A stretch of DNA of 25,087 nucleotides from a virus: IMG/VR virus record IMGVR_UViG_3300009169_000091, positions 1 through 25,087 of that record; one strand, given 5' to 3'. Shown one piece after another: positions 19,671 to 25,087 of the stretch; position 1 is the stretch's first letter, and the number at the start of each line of letters is the position of its first letter. The notes under the pieces were generated by a model. The model was not told the DNA's origin. It did no database searches and saw nothing but the letters and a program-made list of their open reading frames with translations. Position numbers and translations under genes: made by a program.

Positions 19671-21118
19671 TGGCCAGGGAAGACCTCCTCTTTGAACTCA
19701 CGCCGACGCAGACGCGCTTCGTCCACTCCCGTGCGAACATCGTCCAGCTCGTCGGGCCGATGGGGGAGGGGAAGACCTTCACGGGCCTCGTCGGGATGAT
19801 CCACCACGCCGCGAGCTGCGGGATACCCCTCCAGGCGGCCTGGATCCGCGACACCCTGGAGAACATCAAGACCTCGACCGTCCAGAGCGTCAACGAGGTC
19901 CTCGGCGACTGGGCGATCTTCAAGGACAACAACAAAAAACTCCATATCCGGACGAACCCTCCCGTCGATTGCGATATGTTCGGGATCGACGACGCGGCGT
20001 CCATATCCAAACTCCAGGGCCCGCTCTACGGCTGCATCACGCTGGAGGAACCCGCGCCGATCCATGAACGGGCGAACGCGGGGCTGCCGAAGGAGGTCTT
20101 CCTGATGTCGATCGCCCGCGCGGGACGGCAGAAGGGGTCCAGGCCGCGGCTCCAGGTGATCCACAACCCGGGCGACTCCACCCATTGGACGAGCGAGCTG
20201 ATCGACGACCCCCGCGAGTATATGGTCGCCGAGGACGGGACGATCATCTACAAGGACACCTTCTTCATCCCGAAGGGCGAGAACACCCACCTGACGCCGA
20301 TCCAGCGGGCTATGAACCAGGCCGCCTTCAAGGACGACAAGGGGAAGTGGGAGCGGTACGTCGAGGGGCGCGTCGCGACGGTGATGGAGGGCAAGAGGGT
20401 CACGCCGCCCTACAACCCGGCGATTCATCTCTCGCAGCAGATCCTCCCCGTCTATCCGAACCTCCAGGCCTTCCGCGGATGGGACGGCTTCGGACACCCC
20501 GCCTGCCTGATCGCGCAATACAACCCGCTCGGCCAATTTGTGATCCACGACTGCCTCTACGACGAGGGGATCGGCGTCGAGGAGCTGATCGAGGAGAAGC
20601 TCCTGCCGCTCCTGGCCACGCCGAAATACAAGGGAAAGATTCCCGAGGGCGCCTGGCGCGACATCGGGGACCCCTCGATGCTCACCCCGGACCAGTCAAG
20701 CCGGAAGCGCTCCGCGGCGAAGGTGCTCCGGGACCTCCTCAAGGGGCGCTTCGAGCCCGGGCCCACCCGCTGGCCGAACCGGATCGAGCCGACGAACTAC
20801 CATCTGAAGCGCCTGGTCGCCGACGGGCGCCCCGCGATTGTCCTTTCCGCCTCCGCGAAGCTCCTCCACCGCGCGCTCAACGGCGGATGGCATTGGAAGG
20901 TGGACAACTCGGGAAACATCATCGGGACGACGCCCGTGAAGAACGAGCACAGCCACCCGGGCGACGCCTTCCTCTACCTGATCTCGGTTCTGATGCCGTT
21001 CGACCCGGCGCGGCTCAGGAAGCCCCAGGCGCGCCAGGTGGATATGAGCCGGATCCTTTCTTACGCGCCGGGAGGCCGGGCCGGGAGGCCGATGGTCCCC
21101 GCGATGGGGAGGTTTTGA
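19670..21118 (+). CDS. terL: Terminase large subunit (ATPase-nuclease)
   Basis: 482 aa, starting inside the previous stop (TAATG). The ATPase domain has Walker A GPMGEGKT (residues 29-36) and a Walker B-like YGCITLEEPAP (Glu126-Glu127). The nuclease (RNase H-like) domain includes Asp272 in FRGWDGFGHP, Asp331 and Asp334 in WRDIGDPSM and Asp432 in HPGDAFLYL. These are the expected acidic metal ligands. Its length is normal for TerL. It pumps DNA into the procapsid through the portal and cuts it at the end of packaging. Portal and scaffold genes follow. Confidence 0.95.
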   Translation: MAREDLLFELTPTQTRFVHSRANIVQLVGPMGEGKTFTGLVGMIHHAASCGIPLQAAWIRDTLENIKTSTVQSVNEVLGDWAIFKDNNKKLHIRTNPPVDCDMFGIDDAASISKLQGPLYGCITLEEPAPIHERANAGLPKEVFLMSIARAGRQKGSRPRLQVIHNPGDSTHWTSELIDDPREYMVAEDGTIIYKDTFFIPKGENTHLTPIQRAMNQAAFKDDKGKWERYVEGRVATVMEGKRVTPPYNPAIHLSQQILPVYPNLQAFRGWDGFGHPACLIAQYNPLGQFVIHDCLYDEGIGVEELIEEKLLPLLATPKYKGKIPEGAWRDIGDPSMLTPDQSSRKRSAAKVLRDLLKGRFEPGPTRWPNRIEPTNYHLKRLVADGRPAIVLSASAKLLHRALNGGWHWKVDNSGNIIGTTPVKNEHSHPGDAFLYLISVLMPFDPARLRKPQARQVDMSRILSYAPGGRAGRPMVPAMGRF

Positions 21119-21119
21119 T

Positions 21120-21281
21120 TTGACGCTGGAGGAGTTGAACCAGGTGCGAAACGCACTCTATGAGGCGCACAACCAGATCAGCGGGAAGATTGTCGTAAAG
21201 CGCGAGTTGATGCTGACCACGATCGAGGATGCGCTCCAGACGGTGACGAAGGGGATCCTGGAGGCGAGGCATGGCGGTTAA
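21120..21281 (+). CDS. Small helical protein (TTG start)
   Basis: 53 aa from the TTG at 21120, with GGGGAGG seven bases upstream inside the end of the terminase gene. The sequence is helical (TLEELNQVRNALYEAHNQIS, GKIVVKRELMLTTIEDALQT, TKGILEARHGG). It overlaps the next gene by 11 bp. No motif is recognised. It was not obvious because of the TTG start and small size. Confidence 0.55.
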   Translation: MTLEELNQVRNALYEAHNQISGKIVVKRELMLTTIEDALQTVTKGILEARHGG

Positions 21282-21540
21282 GGGGAAGAAGGACCGTTAC
21301 TGGGAGATGCGGGACGGCGGACCCTACGACGGGCCCGGCGAGAGCCGGGAGATCTTCAAGTGTGCGGACTGCGGCGCGGAGACGATGCCGGCCGAGGGAT
21401 GGAACGGCGCGCCGAACCCGCACAAATGCCGCCCCGGATGCAGGGCGAACCACGGGGACTGGAGGATCGGCGGGGCGAGCCGGCTGTTCAAGCGGAACTT
21501 CGACCGGATCTTCCCGAACGCGCCCGGCGCCGGGCTCTAA
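21271..21540 (+). CDS. Small putative zinc-binding protein
   Basis: 89 aa. The N-terminus is basic (MAVKGKKDRYWEMRDGGPYD). CADCGAET (residues about 31-38) and HKCRPGC (about 51-57), with a GWNGAPNPHKC lead, give a four-Cys/His zinc knuckle. The C-terminus (RLFKRNFDRIFPNAPGAGL) is basic and hydrophobic. A close association with packaging genes suggests a head or packaging accessory role, which is unproven. Confidence 0.65.
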   Translation: MAVKGKKDRYWEMRDGGPYDGPGESREIFKCADCGAETMPAEGWNGAPNPHKCRPGCRANHGDWRIGGASRLFKRNFDRIFPNAPGAGL

Positions 21541-21551
21541 AGGAGGAGACG

Positions 21552-21638
21552 ATGGCGAACAAGAAGGGGAAGAAGAAGGCGGCGGCGCCCGCAAAGAAGG
21601 GAAAGGCCGCCCCGGTGAAGAAGGGGAAGAAGCGCTGA
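21552..21638 (+). CDS. 28-aa Lys/Ala-rich peptide
   Basis: The ATG has an AGGAGGAGACG site, stronger than many in this operon. The product (MANKKGKKKAAAPAKKGKAA, then PVKKGKKR) is histone-tail-like, with about half Lys/Arg and no acidic residue. It ends in TGATG, overlapping the next start. Such a peptide would bind DNA or RNA without specificity. A DNA-condensing or packaging role is a speculation. Confidence 0.5.
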   Translation: MANKKGKKKAAAPAKKGKAAPVKKGKKR

Positions 21639-21808
21639 TGCTGGCCGAGCGGACGAACCCGAGGACGAAGCGGAAGGAATACTGCCTGGTCTCGCAGGAC
21701 GGGCGGAGGGTCCTCCAGTATTTCGGGAAGGCGAAGCCTTCGGATGAGGCGATCCGGAAGGCCGAGGCCCGGGTCGAATACTTCAAGAACAAGGGGAAAG
21801 AGGGCTGA
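21638..21808 (+). CDS. Small basic protein
   Basis: 56 aa, start overlapping the previous stop (TGATG). Basic and mixed alpha/beta: RTNPRTKRKEYCLVSQDGRR, VLQYFGKAKPSDEAIRKAEA. The strand-turn-strand (CLVSQDGRRVLQYFGKAKPS) and helix resemble small phage head-region proteins of unknown role. It overlaps the portal start by one base. Function is unknown. Confidence 0.65.
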   Translation: MLAERTNPRTKRKEYCLVSQDGRRVLQYFGKAKPSDEAIRKAEARVEYFKNKGKEG

Positions 21809-23781
21809 TGGAGCTCAAGGACGAGAGGACCGAGGAACTCAAGCGCCGCGCCCGGGAGATAGAACGCTCCCAGGACAGGGCCGCCCCGCCCGAGCCGGAC
21901 GGGAAGGAGCTCGCCGAACGGGAGGAGGCCGCGAAGGCCTACGCGGGCGAGAGCGAGCGCCACTTCGTCGACTACCTCCAGGACTGTGTGAAACAATCGA
22001 CCACGGCGATGGAGGAGATCCGCCAGACCCAGGTCGAGTGCTACGCGGTCTATAAGGAGAACAAGCCGGTCGCCTGGCAGAAGAAAGAGCCCTGGCAGGC
22101 GCAGATCGTGATTCCAAAGCCGTTCGCAACCGTCCAATACGGGGCCTCCGCGGTGAAGAAGGCCTTTACGCCGAAGTTTCTCACGATCCACAACGCAAAA
22201 AGCAAGCTGACCGAGGAATTCTGGCAGACCTGCATGGACCGGCAGCTCAACGAGGCGGCGGCCAACTTCCTGATCCGCTTCGTCGACGCGGTGACGATGA
22301 GCCTGGCGATCGGGGTCTCGATGGAGATGATCCCCCGCTTCGTCCCCGGCCGGGGCCTGGAGTACGTCCTGGTCGAGCCGTGGAAGATCCACCGCGACCC
22401 GGACACGATGAGCCGCGACAACCAGTCCGGGATCTACTGGATCCACCAGGAATACCTCGACTGGCACGTCCTGAAGGAGGGGGAGAAGAAGGGGCAGTTC
22501 TTCGGCGTGGACCGCTGCGTCGCCGAGGAGGAGAACGCCCAGGATCCCTTTCTGACGAAGGAGGCGGTCGCGGAGAGGAAGAAGCAGATCTGGCAGCGCT
22601 CCGGCTACCGGAAGATGATCCTCGCGTCCGAGTTTTGGGGGTCCGTCCTGGGCCCGAAGGGGGACCTCCTCCTGCCGAACGCGCGCTACACGGTCGCGGG
22701 CGGGCGGGTGATCCGCCTCCCGCAGGCGACGACCTACCCCAGGCTCCGCTGGCCGGGGATCGCCTTCTCGCCGCTCCCGGATCTCCTGTGCTTCGGGGGC
22801 CGGGGACTCCTGGAGGGGATCCTCACCGTATGGGAGGCGATGTGCAATATCATGTGCCTCCACCAGGACTACCTCCTCTGGATCGTCAACCCGATGACCG
22901 AGATCAACATCGACGCCCTGGACAACCCCGCGGACGTTAAGACCTATCCGGGGAAGGAATACATCACCCGCGACACGCCCAACGGTCAGCAGGCGGTCCG
23001 CACCGTCCAGCGGCGCTTCGTGACGAACGAGATCCTGGCGAACATGCAGTACCACGACCAGAACTTCCAGCGCGGGACCTTCGTCACCGACGCCGTCCAG
23101 GGGCTCCCGGGATACCGGAAGGACATGACCTACCGGGAGAGCGCGCAGAACCTCGACCAGGCGATGGGGGTCTTCTCCCTGATGGGGGAGAACATCGAGG
23201 CGGGCGCGATCTCCGCGATCCAGGCGGGGGCGGAGATGATCCTTCACCACGCCGGATGGGAGGACTACCGCCGGATCTTCACGGACGAGGAGCTCCAGAA
23301 GTACGGGATCCGGCAGGACCCGAACGCGCCGAACGGCGTCTCCGGCGTCCCGCCGATCGACGGGTCTTTCCACGTCTCGGGGATGCAGGCGCTGATGCGG
23401 GAAAACGAGGCGCTGATGAACCTGCGGACCCTGATCCTCCCCCTGGTCGGGCAGCCGGGGAGCCCGTTCGCCCCGTACATCCAGCCCTACAACATCCTCA
23501 AGGCGATCGAGGAGCGGACGAACCTCAAGGACGAGAAGATCATCGTCGACGAACAGACCGCGAAGCTCATCGAGCAGCGGCAATACGAGCAGCTCGCCGC
23601 CCAGGCGGCCGCGGCCGCGGAGGCCCAGGAGATCCAGACCGCCTCGGCCGGGATCGACCTGGCCGCGAAGATCGAGGCGCTCGGCCAGGGGAAGCCGGAG
23701 ACCGCGGGCAAGGCGCCCGCTCCGGGCGGGAAGGCGGCCCCGCGGGCGAAGAAGGCCCCGCAAGGAGGCGCGAATGGCTAA
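21808..23781 (+). CDS. Portal protein
   Basis: 657 aa, in the size range of podovirus-type portals. The N-terminal 50 residues are charged and helical. The body has the mixed strand/helix pattern of a portal: KEPWQAQIVIPKPFATVQYG, ASAVKKAFTPKFLTIHN, LEYVLVEPWKIHRDPDTMSR, LPDLLCFGGRGLLEGILTVW, EAMCNIMCLHQDYLL. The C-terminus is an Ala/Gln-rich coiled coil (QRQYEQLAAQAAAAAEAQEI) ending in a flexible basic tail. It would form the dodecameric head vertex where the terminase docks. It follows terL and precedes a scaffold-like gene, as expected. No catalytic motif is present. Confidence 0.82.
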   Translation: MELKDERTEELKRRAREIERSQDRAAPPEPDGKELAEREEAAKAYAGESERHFVDYLQDCVKQSTTAMEEIRQTQVECYAVYKENKPVAWQKKEPWQAQIVIPKPFATVQYGASAVKKAFTPKFLTIHNAKSKLTEEFWQTCMDRQLNEAAANFLIRFVDAVTMSLAIGVSMEMIPRFVPGRGLEYVLVEPWKIHRDPDTMSRDNQSGIYWIHQEYLDWHVLKEGEKKGQFFGVDRCVAEEENAQDPFLTKEAVAERKKQIWQRSGYRKMILASEFWGSVLGPKGDLLLPNARYTVAGGRVIRLPQATTYPRLRWPGIAFSPLPDLLCFGGRGLLEGILTVWEAMCNIMCLHQDYLLWIVNPMTEINIDALDNPADVKTYPGKEYITRDTPNGQQAVRTVQRRFVTNEILANMQYHDQNFQRGTFVTDAVQGLPGYRKDMTYRESAQNLDQAMGVFSLMGENIEAGAISAIQAGAEMILHHAGWEDYRRIFTDEELQKYGIRQDPNAPNGVSGVPPIDGSFHVSGMQALMRENEALMNLRTLILPLVGQPGSPFAPYIQPYNILKAIEERTNLKDEKIIVDEQTAKLIEQRQYEQLAAQAAAAAEAQEIQTASAGIDLAAKIEALGQGKPETAGKAPAPGGKAAPRAKKAPQGGANG

Positions 23782-24100
23782 TCCGGGCACCGTCCAGGTC
23801 GATCCCGTCACCGGCCGCCCCGTCGGCCTGGTCCGGCAGGAACAGGATGAGAAGACCGGCCGCGAGCAGGAGGCGCTCCTCCGCGAGCAGGCCGCATGGA
23901 TGGCCGTATCGAAGACCGAGGCGGGCGCGAAACTCGTCGCGATGGTGATGCAGCAGATCACCAAGCGGATCGACCAGCTCATCGAGGATGACCCCGAGGC
24001 CTCGGCCTACCGGGCGATCCTCCGGGAGATGGGCGTCAAGGAAGGACTGGCGAAAACCGCGGCGAAGGAGCTCTTCCGCCGCTACGTGAAGGAGGAATAG
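23774..24100 (+). CDS. Small head-region protein
   Basis: 108 aa, overlapping the portal end by 8 bp, with AAGGAGGCGCG before the ATG. Mostly helical and charged (DEKTGREQEALLREQAAWMA, KLVAMVMQQITKRIDQLIED, YRAILREMGVKEGLAKTAAK). No family is recognised. The position between portal and scaffold suggests a head assembly accessory. Confidence 0.65.
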   Translation: MANPGTVQVDPVTGRPVGLVRQEQDEKTGREQEALLREQAAWMAVSKTEAGAKLVAMVMQQITKRIDQLIEDDPEASAYRAILREMGVKEGLAKTAAKELFRRYVKEE

Positions 24101-24152
24101 ACACACAAAGAACAAGACAGAATGGAAATCCCCGGCTGATCCCCGGGAGATA

Positions 24153-24211
24153 GCCAAAAAAAGAGGGTGCATGTCGGCTGCCGACCCCGCGTGCACCCTC
24201 TTTCTTTTGGC
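24153..24211. terminator. Long bulged hairpin, bidirectional terminator-like
   Basis: AAAGAGGGTGCA (24160-24171) pairs with TGCACCCTCTTT (24192-24203). With a one-base bulge at 24204 the stem extends through GCCAAAA (24153-24159) and TTTTGGC (24205-24211), giving about 19 bp in total. A-rich and T-rich sides mean it could work on both strands. It lies between the portal and scaffold genes and so might only partly terminate. Confidence 0.8.
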
Positions 24212-24278
24212 GCTTGAGAGAAGCAAAAGACGGCCCCCGGGAACCGGGATCACGCCGCAGAAAGGGGAATAGGTTTTT

Positions 24279-25087
24279 ATGGAGAAGGAAAACAACGAGG
24301 GAACGCAGACCACATCCGTCCTCGACCAGGCGCTGAAGGATGGGCAGTCCACGTTCGACGGGCAGACCCCGCCGGACGGCGCTGCCGTACCGCTCGCCCC
24401 GGGAAACACGGATCCTGACGAAGGCAAAGAGGAAAAGGCACGGGCGGAGGCGGAAGCCGCGAAGGCCGCAGGGAAGAAAGACGGGGAGGGAGCGCCCGAA
24501 AACAAGGAGGGGGACACGCCCCCCGGGACCGCGCCCCGCTTCAAGACCCACGAAGAGGCCGAACGCGGATACCGCGAACTCCAGGGGAAGACGACCAAGG
24601 CCGAGCAGCGGGCGAAGGATCTCGCGGAGGAGATCGACCGGATCAAGAACGCGGACCGGCTGCGGGCCGAGGCGGAGGCCGAAAGGGAAAAGGTGATCGA
24701 CTACGCCGCCGAGCGGCGCGCCCAGGCCCTGGAGGCGATCGACGAGCTCGATCCCGAGAAACCGGACTACCGGAAGGAGGCCGCGAAGATCCTCTCCAAG
24801 GCCGACATCGACATCTACGAGCACTACCAGCAGCGGGGGACAAAAACCCCCGCCGGCGAGGGCGCGGCCGCGGAAAAAGGCACCGGGGACCAAGCGGCGG
24901 CGGCTGGGGCCGCAGCCGGGCAGGACCCGGAGATGGAGAAGGTCGTCGGCTTCATCCAGGAGAAGATCGCGGGCGAAGGGCTGGAGAAGGACGACCCGCT
25001 CTTCTGGCAGTACGCCGGCCAGGCGCCGATCACGGACAAACAAGGGAGGCCCACGAAGCTGGAGGACCAGATCCGCTGGGCCGTGGA
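24279..25087 (+). CDS. Scaffold-like protein, N-terminal part (runs off window)
   Basis: The ATG at 24279 follows GAAAGGGGAATAGGTTTTT and the frame is open to the end (269 codons visible). The first 90 residues are polar and probably disordered (QALKDGQSTFDGQTPPDGAA; KARAEAEAAKAAGKKDGEGA). Residues 95-180 form a charged coiled coil (RFKTHEEAERGYRELQGKTT, ERRAQALEAIDELDPEKPDY). A later region is Gly/Ala-rich with helices. This composition, directly after the portal, is typical of podovirus scaffolding proteins that shape the procapsid and leave before or during packaging. The call is from position and composition; no sequence motif proves it. Confidence 0.65.
   Translation, partial: MEKENNEGTQTTSVLDQALKDGQSTFDGQTPPDGAAVPLAPGNTDPDEGKEEKARAEAEAAKAAGKKDGEGAPENKEGDTPPGTAPRFKTHEEAERGYRELQGKTTKAEQRAKDLAEEIDRIKNADRLRAEAEAEREKVIDYAAERRAQALEAIDELDPEKPDYRKEAAKILSKADIDIYEHYQQRGTKTPAGEGAAAEKGTGDQAAAAGAAAGQDPEMEKVVGFIQEKIAGEGLEKDDPLFWQYAGQAPITDKQGRPTKLEDQIRWAV

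Noticed and set aside
21178-23982. 934-aa open frame on the minus strand
   Set aside because: Antisense to the portal gene and its neighbours; very high Arg/Leu/Pro content and no ribosome site.

Overview
This window is part of a temperate tailed double-stranded DNA phage (Caudoviricetes). The evidence is a complete head-packaging start (small and large terminase, portal, the beginning of a scaffold-like gene), tail-fibre-type genes, a lysis cassette, a tyrosine integrase, a Cro/CI-type switch and a D5-like primase-helicase. The portal and gene order look podovirus-like, but this is a weak inference. The DNA is GC-rich, and by eye most genes have strong G/C third-position bias, so the host is probably a high-GC bacterium. 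Nothing here fixes the host; a deltaproteobacterial or other environmental Gram-negative host is only a guess.

Layout. 1-3265: end of the tail module (four virion-type proteins, one glycine-rich and one beta-helix-like), carrying the scar of a cassette exchange. 3267-4826: lysis cassette (one-TM coiled-coil protein, DUF5675 protein, holin-like protein). 4827-6930: lysogeny module on the minus strand (repressor, 60-aa membrane protein, tyrosine integrase), with repeated GGCTAACA boxes at the integrase 3' end that suggest an attP region. 6931-7010: divergent operator/promoter region. 7015-12755: early plus-strand operon of many small, tightly overlapping genes (Cro-like, excisionase-like, winged-helix, small zinc-binding and membrane proteins). 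12771-13670: six phase-perfect arrays of a GGCNN pentamer around one small gene. 13705-16287: primase-helicase. 16295-17184: small genes and a resolvase control region. 17185-17880: small serine recombinase, followed by a terminator and three 72-bp tandem repeats. 18183-18951: no convincing gene. 18952-25087: packaging and portal genes, running off the right end.

How it works together. The repressor/Cro pair and the integrase/excisionase-like gene govern lysogeny. The early operon and the primase-helicase serve replication. The serine recombinase, with its own inverted-repeat sites and the adjacent tandem repeats, could resolve multimers or act at a replication or partition locus. The terminase/portal block starts assembly, and the 3' tail and lysis genes at the left end finish the cycle. 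Lysis genes, integrase and early genes sit side by side with no host DNA between them. This is the order of a circular or permuted phage genome with an intact attP rather than an integrated prophage end.

The strongest unexplained signals are the GGCNN arrays (70 units, no indel, all 16 NN dinucleotides used), the 72-bp palindrome-bearing repeats, the two inverted-repeat pairs upstream of the serine recombinase, and the 70-bp repeats flanking the glycine-rich tail gene.
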